Source: Enterococcus sp. 9E7_DIV0242
Lineage (GTDB): Bacteria > Bacillota > Bacilli > Lactobacillales > Enterococcaceae
Direction: 5' to 3'
NCBI RefSeq assembly: GCF_002140975.2
Contig: NZ_CP147247.1
Coordinates: 1,550,001 to 1,614,000 of the forward strand
Length of the DNA: 64,000 nt
Made by a program: the position numbers and the translations under genes. Below are positions 46,460-56,258 of the stretch, piece after piece (the stretch's first letter is position 1; every line of letters starts with the position of its first letter). The notes below the pieces were generated by a model. It ran no database searches. It saw only the letters and a list, made by a program, of their open reading frames with translations, and was not told the DNA's origin.

Positions 46460-47380
46460 CTATCGCTCCAACCATTGAGTAACCTGCTGTTCAAGCGTCT
46501 TCAACGTATCAGGCTGTTGGAGCAAATCAAACCACGCTACATTCTTCATCCGGTTTCTAAACCAGGTCAGCTGTCTCTTGGCATATCGTCTGGAATTCTG
46601 TTTGACCTGTTCAACGGCTTCCTCCAAACGGATATTCTTATCAAAATAAGGAAAGAATTCCTTATAGCCAATTCCTTGTGCTGCCTGAGCGTCTCTATTA
46701 TGATACATCTGCTCTGCTTCTGTCAAAAGTCCCTGTTCCAACATTACATCTACCCGATGATTGATTCGCTCATAGAGAGAGCTGCGTTCTGTTTCCAAAC
46801 CGATGATAAAATAATCATAAAGAGACGCTGGTTGTTCCTTCGGTGTCAAAATACTGTACCCTGTCACATCAAAAACTTCTAAAGCTCTGATTACCTTCTT
46901 TTTATTATTGAAATGGATAGCTGCGGCTGCTGTCGGGTCTTTTTCCAATAGCAGTTGCCATAAAGCTTCATTCCCATTTTCCTCAGCGAAAGCTTCGTAT
47001 TTTTGTCTCACCTCAGATGTTTCCTCTTCCTTTTTGCTTCCCAGCTGAAAATCATAAAGTAATGACTGAATGTAGAGACCTGTCCCCCCCACAATGATTG
47101 GAAGTTTCCCTTTCTCAGTGATTTCCTTGATTCGTTTTCGTCCTTCGCGTTGAAAATCTGCGGCGGAATAGCTCTCCGATATTTCTCGAATATCAATCAG
47201 ATAATGAGGAATACCTTCCCGCTCTGCTTCTGTTACCTTGGCAGTCCCAATATCCAATTGTCGGTACACCTGCATGGAATCCCCACTAATGATTTCTCCA
47301 TTCAATTTTTTTGCCAGATGAATACTTAACGCAGTCTTTCCAACCGCTGTAGGGCCTACAATTACTAAAACTTTCTCCAT
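46460..47380 (-). CDS. miaA: tRNA dimethylallyltransferase
   Basis: Adds an isopentenyl group to A37 of tRNAs reading UNN codons. 306 residues with P-loop VGPTAVGKTALS, GDSMQVYRQLDIGTAK, GGTGLYIQSLLYDF and the tRNA-binding YAKRQLTWFRNRMKNVAWFD near the C-terminus. AAAAGGACAAAAACAA precedes the ATG. First gene of the miaA-hflX-YnbB-like group. Confidence 0.97.
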   Translation of the reverse strand: MEKVLVIVGPTAVGKTALSIHLAKKLNGEIISGDSMQVYRQLDIGTAKVTEAEREGIPHYLIDIREISESYSAADFQREGRKRIKEITEKGKLPIIVGGTGLYIQSLLYDFQLGSKKEEETSEVRQKYEAFAEENGNEALWQLLLEKDPTAAAAIHFNNKKKVIRALEVFDVTGYSILTPKEQPASLYDYFIIGLETERSSLYERINHRVDVMLEQGLLTEAEQMYHNRDAQAAQGIGYKEFFPYFDKNIRLEEAVEQVKQNSRRYAKRQLTWFRNRMKNVAWFDLLQQPDTLKTLEQQVTQWLER

Positions 47381-47406
47381 TTGTTTTTGTCCTTTTATAT
47401 TTTTTA

Positions 47407-47460
47407 AAAAGACAGGTGGATATACTCATTAATTACTAGTGAGTCTCCGTCCTGCCTTTC
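47407..47460 (-). terminator. Terminator between the polysaccharide genes and miaA
   Basis: On the minus strand AAAGGCAGG, interrupted stem, CTCA / TGAG, CACCTGTCTTTTT and an A/T tail. About 130 bases beyond the GT2 stop at 47587; it could alternatively sit in the miaA leader as an attenuator. Confidence 0.6.
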
Positions 47461-47586
47461 TTTTTTATTTATGGTATAACACGTTGCATGATTATTTGGG
47501 AACCTTGACTCTGTTGCCAAGTCAACCTCTTTTAGAAGCTTGAGTATAATTACACGCTTTGTCGCGCATCTTTATAATCTGAAAGA

Positions 47587-49725
47587 CTACAGTCGGACGC
47601 TAAAATCGCCACCGCTTCTTGTCAGATTTGGGTTATAAAATGGGTCGTCTTCAACATAAGGTAACCATCTATCACGAAAACGTTCGGCTTCTTTCAGGAA
47701 GCGTTCTTGTTTTTCCGGCGTGTCTTCGTAGCCTCTTGATTGAGATTCATAATGATAGAGCTCTGTATCTGCTGAATAAACATTGTATTTACCTAATTCT
47801 TCATAAACTCTTAAGCAAAGATCCACATCATTATAGGCAACAACAAACTCTTCATCAAAGCCATTCAGTTGTTCAAAATCTGCTTTTTTGATCATCACAC
47901 AAGCGGCTGTGACTGCTAAATAATCTGTATTTGAAACCAAGCGGCCAAAATAGCCAAAGTCTCCTTTAGGGTAGGTATGGTGTCCATGCCCTGCAACACC
48001 ACCTAGTCCAACGATCACTCCTGCATGCTGGATTGTATTGTTCTCATAATAAAGCTTGGCACCAACCGTACCTACATGGTCTAGTTGTGCCAGCGAGACC
48101 ATACTTGTCAACCAATCAGGTGTGATCACCTTCGTATCATTGTTGAGAAACAGCAAGTATTTTCCTTTTGCGTCTCTGGCAGCAATATTATTGATTTTTG
48201 AAAAATTGAAGGGGATATCGATCGAATGCTTGATGAAACGATCCCCAAGTTCTGTTTTATACTGATTGTATAATTCTTCCATCTGTGGCTCATCGCTACC
48301 ATTATCAGCTACAATTACCTCATAGTTCGGGTAAGTCGTCAGTTCAATGATCGAATCAATACAACGTTTCAAATCTTTATAGCCGTTTCGAGTGGGGATG
48401 ATGATCGAAACCAGTTCTTTATCGGCAATCGCATAGTTCACTCGATACAGTCCATTTGCGGCACCAGCTTCAACTGTTCCATCAATGCTTCTTCTTTCCA
48501 ATGCTTCTCGCAACGCTTTTTGCCCTGCTTGAAAGGCATAATCTTTAGAGCCTTGATTTGCGGCAGTCGAGGTTTCCAGCATACGCCAGTGATAAAGCAC
48601 TTTCGGTATGTGAGCAATGGTCTTTGATGAAATCATTTCTGTAAAGCGAAGAACCAAATCATAATCCTGTGCTCCCTCAAACCCAACGCGAAGACCGCCA
48701 ATTTCTTCAATGATTGAACGACGATACACCCCTAAATGAGAAATATAGTTCGTACTCATCAGCAGATCCGGAGACCACTGCGGCTTAAATGCCGGATCAG
48801 AACGTGTTCCTGCTTCATCGATTTTATCCTCATCACTATAGATCAAGTTCAGCTCTGGCCGCTCGTTCAAGAGACGGACAACCTCATATAGTGCATTTGG
48901 TGCCAGCTCATCATCATTATCTAAGAGCGCCACAAACTTTCCTGTAGCGACTTCCAACGCTGAATTAGTTGCTCGACAAATATGACCATTCTCTTTACGG
49001 AAAACCACTTTGATTCGCGGATCTTCCTTTTCATACTTCGCCAGAGCATTTAACAAGTCTTGATGGGTAGAAGCATCGTCAGCGATGCAAAGCTCCCAAT
49101 TTGTATAGGTCTGATTTTTGACAGACTGAATACACTTATCCAGCCATTTGACCTCAACATTATAAACAGGCATCACGATAGAAATCAGGATATCTTTATT
49201 GATTTCTGCTGGCATGTCCAATGGTCGTTCGTTCTTTTCGATCCAGTCCAAGTATTTGTCATTTGTCTTTTGCTGATCGATCCGCACTCTGCGATAGGTA
49301 TTCAAGATTCCGTTTCGCTTTAAATAGCCCAGACCTTTTTTGAACTTTCTAAAATAGTGCACCCATTTTTCTTTGCGGGCAGTTTGACTGACATCAGAAT
49401 AACTTTTGGTCAAGTCGACTGTTTGGGTAACAGTCCCTTCTTCATTAGAAAAGTTTAGAATAGCTTCTCCTTTAAATGCGTTCAGCTTCAAGTTTATATT
49501 GAACCCGATAGAGACATAGGGTGGTAAATCATAAGCTTCTATCACATCTGGTCTTGGTGTAAGTCCAACCTTACTTTCAATAACGACTTCTGATGAAGCA
49601 ACATTGATTTTTGGATTTTTCTTCGTCGCTAAATCAACAGCCCAACCTCTAACTGTGATTTCTTTTGTTTTCTTGTTTTTATAAATATTATCAATTGTTA
49701 CGATAATGCTCTGCTCGTTTGTCAT
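47587..49725 (-). CDS. Double-module GT2 glycosyltransferase (first in sequence)
   Basis: 712 residues with two GT-A glycosyltransferase family 2 modules in one chain. An N-terminal beta-rich domain (about 1-115) carries GWAVDL and RPDVIEAYDLPPYVSIGFNI. Module 1 (about 180-420) begins ISIVMPVYN and has the metal motif LLDNDDELAPNALYE plus IYSDEDKID. Module 2 (about 437-690) begins VSIIIPTRNGYKDLKRCIDS and has FLNNDTKVITPDWL. No signal peptide or membrane helix, so it acts on lipid-linked glycan at the cytoplasmic face. Such proteins extend rhamnan or other wall polysaccharide backbones. It has its own promoter and terminators on both sides. Confidence 0.9.
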   Translation of the reverse strand: MTNEQSIIVTIDNIYKNKKTKEITVRGWAVDLATKKNPKINVASSEVVIESKVGLTPRPDVIEAYDLPPYVSIGFNINLKLNAFKGEAILNFSNEEGTVTQTVDLTKSYSDVSQTARKEKWVHYFRKFKKGLGYLKRNGILNTYRRVRIDQQKTNDKYLDWIEKNERPLDMPAEINKDILISIVMPVYNVEVKWLDKCIQSVKNQTYTNWELCIADDASTHQDLLNALAKYEKEDPRIKVVFRKENGHICRATNSALEVATGKFVALLDNDDELAPNALYEVVRLLNERPELNLIYSDEDKIDEAGTRSDPAFKPQWSPDLLMSTNYISHLGVYRRSIIEEIGGLRVGFEGAQDYDLVLRFTEMISSKTIAHIPKVLYHWRMLETSTAANQGSKDYAFQAGQKALREALERRSIDGTVEAGAANGLYRVNYAIADKELVSIIIPTRNGYKDLKRCIDSIIELTTYPNYEVIVADNGSDEPQMEELYNQYKTELGDRFIKHSIDIPFNFSKINNIAARDAKGKYLLFLNNDTKVITPDWLTSMVSLAQLDHVGTVGAKLYYENNTIQHAGVIVGLGGVAGHGHHTYPKGDFGYFGRLVSNTDYLAVTAACVMIKKADFEQLNGFDEEFVVAYNDVDLCLRVYEELGKYNVYSADTELYHYESQSRGYEDTPEKQERFLKEAERFRDRWLPYVEDDPFYNPNLTRSGGDFSVRL

Positions 49726-49884
49726 TGAATTGATTCGTTCCTTTTCTGCAAATTTTTCCTAATTCTAGATTACAGTGTTTTTTCTATAAAGTCCACTCAC
49801 GTCGCCAACCTGAAATTGAAAATAATAATATCGTTTCAAATCACTTGTGATGAATCTGTAAATTTCTTTTATCTTCCGAAGCTT

Positions 49885-49913
49885 ATTATACTTTGTCTAT
49901 TTTAAATAAGCAA
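49885..49913 (-). promoter_or_regulatory. Promoter of the 712-residue GT2 gene
   Basis: TTGCTT (49908-49913), 17-base spacer, TATAAT (49885-49890) on the minus strand. The hexamers are identical to those of the Wzm promoter at 57139-57167. Confidence 0.75.
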
Positions 49914-50071
49914 TCTGCGAATAGTGTCACTGGTTTGAGATTTGGAAAAACAGTTTGTGCAAGATAGCAAACTCGGCTTAGCTATATCATATCAACTTCT
50001 ACGCATAGAACATACCAGTCTTGATAGGTTGGCATTTTCTTTTGCTCGATGTTTTAAGATCTTTTAACAGC

Positions 50072-50117
50072 AAAAAAAGATTGGCGCATTGTCAAATTGA
50101 CTAATGCTCCAATCTTT
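50072..50117 (-). terminator. Terminator of the Wzm-Wzt-MTase-kinase-GT2 operon
   Basis: AAAGATTGGCGCATT (50076-50090) pairs with AATGCTCCAATCTTT (50103-50117), followed on the minus strand by TTTTTTTG. Confidence 0.93.
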
Positions 50118-50188
50118 AAAGTCAAACACTAAGTACGAGACCTAACTGATCAACATCGATTATTTATGATCGTTCTAAAAATATCACT

Positions 50189-52615
50189 TTAAATGGATTT
50201 TAACGCAAAATTCTGTGTGTCTAAAGAAAGATTAACATTGTAATATGGATCACCATGTTCGATAATATCAGGCCATCGACTTTGAAACACAGCAATTTCA
50301 TTTTGGAATCGTTGAATTTTTTCTGGAGTATCTTCTATTCCTCGAGATTTAGACTCATAATGATACAGTTCAGCATATGGATTATAGACGATCAACTTCC
50401 CTAAGGCTCTAACCTTCAAACAGAAATCAATATCATTAAAGGCAACTGCCAACTTTTCAGAAAAGCCTTGTACCTCTTCAAAAACTGAACGTTTTACCAT
50501 CATACAGGCGGCTGTAACCGCACTGCAATTCTGAGTAATAATAATCCTGTGGAAATATCCGGTATCTCCTGGAACATGGTTTGCAAAGGAGTGAGCAGCA
50601 ACGCCGCCAAGACCTACAACTACTCCGGCATGCTGAATAGTTCCATCCGGATAATAGAGTCTTGATCCCACAATTCCTACATCTTCACGCATCGCGTAAT
50701 TCAGCAATTCTTCAATCGTCTCAGGATTAATAATTTCTACATCATTATTCATAAACAAATAATAATCTCCACTGGCAAAAGAAGCCCCATGATTATTGAT
50801 TGCTGAATAATTAAAGGTCCCTTCATACGTAACGATTTTCACACGCGGATTAGCCGCCTTCAGCTGCTCATAATAATCAAACGTCTCATCCTCAGTACTA
50901 TTATTTTCTATGATAATGTACTCATAATTCTTATACGTACTTTTTTCTTCGATTGAGTCTATGCATAGTTTCAAATCATCAACGTGATCCTTATTAGGAA
51001 TAATGATTGAAACCAATGGATCACTACTTCGCTGTAACCTGGTTCGATATAAGCCAAAATACTCACCATCTTCAACGGTAGCCTTTATGCCAACACGATC
51101 GTAATGTTCTTGGACAGCCTTCTTACCTGCATCGATTGCATAACGTTTACTTTCCGGATTTTCAGAGGTAGAATCTTCAGAAATACGCCAGTGATACAGT
51201 ATTTTCGGAATATGATAAATGTAACTCGTAGCTTCCACACATCTAAGCATAAAATCATGATCCTGTGCGCCATCAAATGCGGAGCGTAGCATGCCCACTC
51301 TATCAATAATCTCTCGTTTTACAACAGTAAAATGACAAATATAATTTACTGAACAAAGCATATCAATACTGAAATCCGGTTTAAAATGCGGTTGGACGTA
51401 TTGTCCAGCTTCATCAACTTTGTCCTCATCTGAGTAAATCACTTCAGCATCCGGGTGTTTATTGATCAAAGAAACATTTTCAAATAAAGCATTTGCTGTT
51501 AGTAAATCATCGTGATCCGCAAAAGCGATATAGTCTCCGGAAGCAATCTTTATCGCTTCATTGGTATTGTCAGATATATGCAATTGTCTCTCATTATGCA
51601 CAGCTTTTATTCGTTCATCTTCTGATTCAAACTTTTCCAATAGGCTTCGTATAGGCGAATTTTCGCCACTACCGTCAGATAGACAAAGCTCCCAATTCTC
51701 GTAAGTTTGTGCTTTAACTGAAGCGATCAATTGTGTCAGATAGTGTTCGGGCGTTTTATACAAAGGAATCACAATACTGATCAATGGACGATAGTCGAAT
51801 GAATGAACTCTTTGCTGCTTGAGCTCATGTTCATCTGGAAGATGATGTACGATCCACTCCTGATAACTAACTTGCTTAGGTTGATCAGGAAGTGCTCTGC
51901 GTTTAAGCTTTCTAAAGACTGCTTTGATGAATCGACGATAGCCTTCTGTTTTTATCACCATTCGTGCCTTTTTTATTAGCGTTTGAAGGCGTTCTTTTCT
52001 ATAATGTCCTTTGCTTAAGTGAAGCTCCTTATTGACCACAAAACTATCGTTACGAATAATCAACGAGCTTTTCTTATTGTTTCCATATTGAAAAGTGATG
52101 ACAAATCCATTGTCCTGCTCCAAATCATATTCTGGATAGACAGCTAAAACATCTCGACGCTTCACCCGTTCAATCTCAAAAGGAAGATTACTATTTTTAT
52201 CTCCGGTAAGAATGATTTCAACTGGTTCTGATGAGACGATCCAGCCCTCTACTCTACATGTTCTAGTGGCAAAATCAACATCAATTTTGTCATAGCAAGT
52301 CTGAATAGGTATTTTTTTCTGTAACAACGTAGGAACATCAACTTCAAAGCTAACTTCTTCTTTTCCATCATCAAGACTAACTATCTTTAAAGTTCGATAA
52401 GAGTCTAATGATTCTGGCAGAAAAACAATAATTTTTACGAATCGACCGATTACATCCTCTTGCAACGCATCTGATTCTTCAACTTCATAGTCCAATTGTT
52501 GCTCATCTAATCTAATACTGATGGCTTGATCTTTATTTAGCCAGGCATCAACAATATATTTGGATTTATCCTTTAAATGAAAACGATCACTTCTTACCCA
52601 AAAACTATTATCCAC
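50189..52615 (-). CDS. Double-module GT2 glycosyltransferase (operon member)
   Basis: 808 residues. The N-terminal 260 residues are beta-rich; around residues 115-200 they repeat the pattern of the 712-residue protein (GWIVS, RRDVLAVYPEYDLEQDNGFVI). GT-A module 1 starts about residue 278 (ISIVIPLYKTPEHYL) with ADHDDLLTANALFE and IYSDEDKVD; module 2 about residue 537 (VSIIIPNKDHVDDLKLCIDS) with MNNDVEIINPET. Both modules keep their acidic metal motifs. The start is GTG with GAGGAG nine bases upstream. It lies 33 bases after the kinase-like gene and closes the ABC-transport operon, so it probably builds the exported glycan together with that system. Confidence 0.9.
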   Translation of the reverse strand: MDNSFWVRSDRFHLKDKSKYIVDAWLNKDQAISIRLDEQQLDYEVEESDALQEDVIGRFVKIIVFLPESLDSYRTLKIVSLDDGKEEVSFEVDVPTLLQKKIPIQTCYDKIDVDFATRTCRVEGWIVSSEPVEIILTGDKNSNLPFEIERVKRRDVLAVYPEYDLEQDNGFVITFQYGNNKKSSLIIRNDSFVVNKELHLSKGHYRKERLQTLIKKARMVIKTEGYRRFIKAVFRKLKRRALPDQPKQVSYQEWIVHHLPDEHELKQQRVHSFDYRPLISIVIPLYKTPEHYLTQLIASVKAQTYENWELCLSDGSGENSPIRSLLEKFESEDERIKAVHNERQLHISDNTNEAIKIASGDYIAFADHDDLLTANALFENVSLINKHPDAEVIYSDEDKVDEAGQYVQPHFKPDFSIDMLCSVNYICHFTVVKREIIDRVGMLRSAFDGAQDHDFMLRCVEATSYIYHIPKILYHWRISEDSTSENPESKRYAIDAGKKAVQEHYDRVGIKATVEDGEYFGLYRTRLQRSSDPLVSIIIPNKDHVDDLKLCIDSIEEKSTYKNYEYIIIENNSTEDETFDYYEQLKAANPRVKIVTYEGTFNYSAINNHGASFASGDYYLFMNNDVEIINPETIEELLNYAMREDVGIVGSRLYYPDGTIQHAGVVVGLGGVAAHSFANHVPGDTGYFHRIIITQNCSAVTAACMMVKRSVFEEVQGFSEKLAVAFNDIDFCLKVRALGKLIVYNPYAELYHYESKSRGIEDTPEKIQRFQNEIAVFQSRWPDIIEHGDPYYNVNLSLDTQNFALKSI

Positions 52616-52648
52616 TGTTTTTTTCTCCTCGATTCACACAGTTTCCCA

Positions 52649-54022
52649 TCAGTTCTTTCTGAAGGTCTTCTTGTATTGTTCATAGGCTTTCCAGATTTTC
52701 GTATTCTCCATATTGGTAATTACTTGTTTCTGGTACGCCAATTGCTTCTCTTTGTCTTCTAATACCTCTTGACATTGATTCATTTTTTCATTGATTTGTT
52801 GATTCTCTTGTTCTGATTGCTTCAGTTTTTCTGTCAGTAATTCTTGTTCACTAAATACAGTTTGAAGGACTTCTCTCTCTTGCATTTCTGTCAACTTGAT
52901 TTGATAGCGGATAGTCAGTTGCTGGACTTCTTTTAAGTTAGCTAAAATCAGCTGTGGGTCCTCTTCTAAAAATACGACCTGATCTTCTTTTGTAAAAATA
53001 CCATTTGTAGCAAAAACAGGTACCGCGAGTCCTTTTTCATCTGTAATCTTTAAGCCAGACACATTACATGAAAGTTCGTGAGGATCTAAACGTAGAAAAT
53101 CCGTTTCTGCTTGCAAGTCAATTTTAAGAGTTACTTCTTTATCGATATTGCAATGCAAAAGAAAAGAATTTTCCTCAGAAAAATCATATGTTGTACTCTC
53201 AAACACTTGGATAAGTGCATTTCTATGCATCTTCTCTTCTTCGTAAATTCGTTTTAGATCAATACCTCCGGGAGAAATATCCTCATGCATTTCTCGTATT
53301 GGTACTACTATGTTTTCTTGCTTCTCATCACTCAATAAGAATTTCACCTGAAAATGTTGTTCCATCGAGGCATAAATTTCCTGCTCAGCTTCAGTAATAC
53401 CAGCTTGTTCAAACAGCTCAACAACATTCAGTCGACTTTGGAAATGACTGTTTGCAATAAAATAATGCAGAATACGATAAACAACAAAATTGGCAGGAAT
53501 CGGAAAATCAAACGTCCATTCATAATCAATGATTGTCCATTTCTCAGTCAAAATAACGTTATTCAAGACCATATCAATATTAGTTACTTCTGCGGAAAGC
53601 GCCGTATCAATCTGCACATCGCCAAATGTTTTAATGAATTCTTCCGTCTTAACAAAGGGGTGTGTCATTCCGCCTTTTTTCACTTCATTTATATAAGAAA
53701 AAAGAAGCGTATTAAACTGCTCAATCTTCTGTTTTTTTAATAATTCATTCAACTCGTTTTCTAATGTCAGCTGAGTCAGATACTCCAAAGCAACTTTATC
53801 CTGACAATAATCACAGTGGTTTAACTCGATTTGAGTTCCCTGATAGCTTTCGCTTAATCGCTTATACCAAGTATGAATATTTTTTATATGCTGTTGGCCT
53901 TCAGGATAGAGATTCCTTTTAAAAACTGTTAGATGATCGGAGTCATCAGAGACAATGTCCGTGCGAATAGCAAAACGACGAGCTCTTTCATTTGAATATT
54001 TACTGAAAATCAACTTCTCCAT
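52649..54022 (-). CDS. Kinase-like protein with C-terminal coiled coil (WbdD-kinase-like)
   Basis: 457 residues. No strong database name comes to mind, but residues about 145-185 contain a eukaryotic-like/aminoglycoside-kinase catalytic pattern: NIDMVLNNVIL with Asp150 and Asn155 (HxDxxxxN-like), then IIDYEW with Asp166 (DFG/DFD-like). The last 75 residues are a continuous heptad-type coiled coil rich in Glu, Gln, Lys and Leu (about 378-440) ending in a basic helix WKAYEQYKKTFRK. The gene starts one base after the methyltransferase stop, with AAAGGAG inside that gene. The combination with a methyltransferase and Wzt suggests a role in capping the glycan end with a phosphate, with the coiled coil as spacer (inference from WbdD). 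Confidence 0.65.
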   Translation of the reverse strand: MEKLIFSKYSNERARRFAIRTDIVSDDSDHLTVFKRNLYPEGQQHIKNIHTWYKRLSESYQGTQIELNHCDYCQDKVALEYLTQLTLENELNELLKKQKIEQFNTLLFSYINEVKKGGMTHPFVKTEEFIKTFGDVQIDTALSAEVTNIDMVLNNVILTEKWTIIDYEWTFDFPIPANFVVYRILHYFIANSHFQSRLNVVELFEQAGITEAEQEIYASMEQHFQVKFLLSDEKQENIVVPIREMHEDISPGGIDLKRIYEEEKMHRNALIQVFESTTYDFSEENSFLLHCNIDKEVTLKIDLQAETDFLRLDPHELSCNVSGLKITDEKGLAVPVFATNGIFTKEDQVVFLEEDPQLILANLKEVQQLTIRYQIKLTEMQEREVLQTVFSEQELLTEKLKQSEQENQQINEKMNQCQEVLEDKEKQLAYQKQVITNMENTKIWKAYEQYKKTFRKN

Positions 54023-54023
54023 A

Positions 54024-54968
54024 TCATTGATCTCCTTTCAACACTGTTAAAAACGAGTTTGAAAAAAGAGGAAACAGTCCGCTTTTCACTAGACTGTCAT
54101 ACGTTTTTGTTTCATCAAAAACATTCACTCGTAAACGATCATAATTCTGATTGATGTGCAAATCGCCCAGTTGAGGCAGATAGTCATCTGAATAAATATA
54201 TAACGGGAGCTTGTAATCAGGATATGGATAATAGAAATCCACCTGTGAAAAACCACTCTTGTTAAAAATAGTCTGCAGCTCCGGTTTTGAGAATGTTGCT
54301 GCTATTCCATCATGATGATAGCCCTCAATCCCATCGTATAGAATACCGGAATGATCCTCAGCACAGCCGGCAAAGTACTTTAGACCCAATCTATTTTCAA
54401 TCGCAATCACGATTTTACCATTTGGTTTTAGATGCTTTTTGATGATTTTTAAAAAATCAACATACGGATCTTCAGAATCTATGTATCCTTTACCATATTC
54501 AAAAACACCAATCAACGTAATCCAATCATATTTTTCAGACAGAGACTCTTCCACATCTTGGAAATTCCCAAGCTTGATCTCAATATTTTCTTTGTCCTTG
54601 TTTCGAGTAGCATTAATTAGACTTCTTTTTTTTGATAAGTCAATACAGTCTACTTTTTTTGCTTTTTCACTCAAGATGCCAGTAATTGCACCACACCCGG
54701 CACCAATTTCAAGAACACTTTCCGTTTTTTCAATAGGCAACCATTCTATAATATTTGTCCGCAGATGCGATAAATGATACAGGATCGCCCAATCCTTGCT
54801 TTCTGCAATCACTTCATTGTATTTTTCCTCAGGGTAATTTGTCACGATTTCCAACAGTCTGTCTTCAATTGCACCATCACTGTAATAATCTTCACCAGGA
54901 TAGTGTGTTTCGTCTAGCTTCACTTTACCAACATATGTATCCACGCCAAGACCCCTTTCACTTATCAT
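54024..54968 (-). CDS. SAM-dependent methyltransferase of the polysaccharide operon
   Basis: 314 residues, class I Rossmann methyltransferase. Motif I VLEIGAGCGAITGIL (about 85-99), acidic end of strand 2 VDCIDLSKKR, then KLGNFQDVEE and WITLIGVFEYGKGYI for motif IV, and KPNGKIVIAIENRLGLKYFAG. The segment AEDHSGILYDGIEGYHHDG and YPYPDYKLPLYIYSDDYLP is not part of a general methyltransferase and may bind the acceptor. Its ATG overlaps the Wzt stop by four bases (ATGA). Most likely it methylates the non-reducing end of the glycan or a phosphate placed there by the neighbouring kinase-like protein. Confidence 0.82.
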   Translation of the reverse strand: MISERGLGVDTYVGKVKLDETHYPGEDYYSDGAIEDRLLEIVTNYPEEKYNEVIAESKDWAILYHLSHLRTNIIEWLPIEKTESVLEIGAGCGAITGILSEKAKKVDCIDLSKKRSLINATRNKDKENIEIKLGNFQDVEESLSEKYDWITLIGVFEYGKGYIDSEDPYVDFLKIIKKHLKPNGKIVIAIENRLGLKYFAGCAEDHSGILYDGIEGYHHDGIAATFSKPELQTIFNKSGFSQVDFYYPYPDYKLPLYIYSDDYLPQLGDLHINQNYDRLRVNVFDETKTYDSLVKSGLFPLFSNSFLTVLKGDQ

Positions 54969-56245
54969 TGGATAACTTCAACTTGAACTTTAGAGTCCAT
55001 ATCAAAGTAACCAACTGTATCTTTTGAAGAAATAACCATAATATTACAAACATCATACAACCTATGGTATACATCAAATTCTCCCTCAGTATATCCTGTA
55101 CAGCCAAGAGACAATAAATAGTTTCCACCTTGAATCGGCATGTTCTGAGTAAACGAAACCTCCAGAATAGTTCCTTTTTTCCGATTCTCTATTTTTACCT
55201 TTTCAAACATACTGTTTGTTCCTGAAATTTCAGTTCCTCTTAAGTCTTTGATTGTAAAGGCATAAATACCATCTTCCAAATCCTGATTAAACTTGATTTT
55301 CATTTTGATCGTAAAATCACTGAACTTTTCAATGGTATTGGTTGGGATTTTCTTTGAGTCAAGAATTGTAAAATCAATGATTTCTGCCATCTTGTTCCCA
55401 TATTCCAATACATTAGGATTTAATGTAAATGGCTTCTGCCAGCTATCTATTTCCGCTGACTCGATCTCTTCCAATTCATTCGCCCCTTTTGGCGAATCAT
55501 AAGCCTGAATACCTTCTTGCTTCACAAGGACTTTCTTGAATAGATCCACCATTTTTTTCGGCGTTCCTTCATCTAGTTTTTTCCCATTGTTTAACAAAAC
55601 AACACGATCACAGTATTTAGAAATACTCCCTAAATCATGACTAACCAACAGAATCGTCTTGCCATTTTCTTTAAATTCTTCAAATTTCTTATAACATTTC
55701 GCTTGAAAAAATACATCTCCAACAGATAACGCTTCATCGACAATCAATATTTCCGGTTCGATGTTGATTGCAATCGCAAAAGCCAGTCGGACAAACATCC
55801 CACTGGAATAAGTTTTGACCGGTTGATTGATGTAGTCACCGATATCCGCAAAATCTAAAATTGCTTCCAGTTTTGCATCGATCTCTTCTCTTGAAAAGCC
55901 AATCATCGTACCATTCAAATAGACATTTTCCAATCCGGAATATTCCGGATTGAAGCCCGCTCCAAGCTCAAGAAGAGCAGAGATGCGTCCATTAACTGTT
56001 ACTTTTCCGCTAGTAGGGTTCAATACACCTGTAATGATCTTCAGGCATGTCGACTTCCCAGAACCATTTGTTCCGATGATTCCAATTGTTTCCCCTTTTT
56101 TCACATCAAAGCTGACATCATCCAATGCGTAATGTTCACTGGATTTCACTTTCATTCCCAACGCTTCTTTTAATCGATCCGAAGGCTTGTCATACAGATG
56201 ATAGACCTTGCTCAAATTCTCTATAGTAATTATACTTTCTGACAT
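54965..56245 (-). CDS. Polysaccharide ABC transporter ATPase with C-terminal carbohydrate-binding-like domain (Wzt type)
   Basis: Energises export of a lipid-linked polysaccharide. About 426 residues. ABC domain (about 1-240): Walker A GTNGSGKST, Q-loop region, signature YSSGMFVRLAFA, Walker B ILIVDEALSVGD, H-loop LLVSHD. The extra C-terminal domain (about 250-426, AEIIDFTILDSKKIPTNTIEKF to the end) resembles Wzt_C, the beta-sandwich that in E. coli O9a recognises the modified chain end. Start at 56245 with AAGGGG seven bases upstream; the longer frame overlaps the permease gene. Confidence 0.9.
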   Translation of the reverse strand: MSESIITIENLSKVYHLYDKPSDRLKEALGMKVKSSEHYALDDVSFDVKKGETIGIIGTNGSGKSTCLKIITGVLNPTSGKVTVNGRISALLELGAGFNPEYSGLENVYLNGTMIGFSREEIDAKLEAILDFADIGDYINQPVKTYSSGMFVRLAFAIAINIEPEILIVDEALSVGDVFFQAKCYKKFEEFKENGKTILLVSHDLGSISKYCDRVVLLNNGKKLDEGTPKKMVDLFKKVLVKQEGIQAYDSPKGANELEEIESAEIDSWQKPFTLNPNVLEYGNKMAEIIDFTILDSKKIPTNTIEKFSDFTIKMKIKFNQDLEDGIYAFTIKDLRGTEISGTNSMFEKVKIENRKKGTILEVSFTQNMPIQGGNYLLSLGCTGYTEGEFDVYHRLYDVCNIMVISSKDTVGYFDMDSKVQVEVIQ

Positions 56246-56258
56246 ATAAGTTCCCCTT

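Larger units (their letters stand above)
49726..50188. other. Intergenic stretch between the two double-module GT2 genes
   Basis: 463 bases with the terminator of the upstream gene and the promoter of the downstream gene. The leader from the promoter to the start codon is about 150 bases. No gene seen. Confidence 0.6.

Noticed and set aside
54020..54026. Methyltransferase and kinase-like genes as one gene broken by a frameshift
   Set aside because: The downstream gene has its own AAAGGAG at a proper distance and ATG, and the methyltransferase ends normally, so two coupled genes are more likely. Resequencing would settle it.
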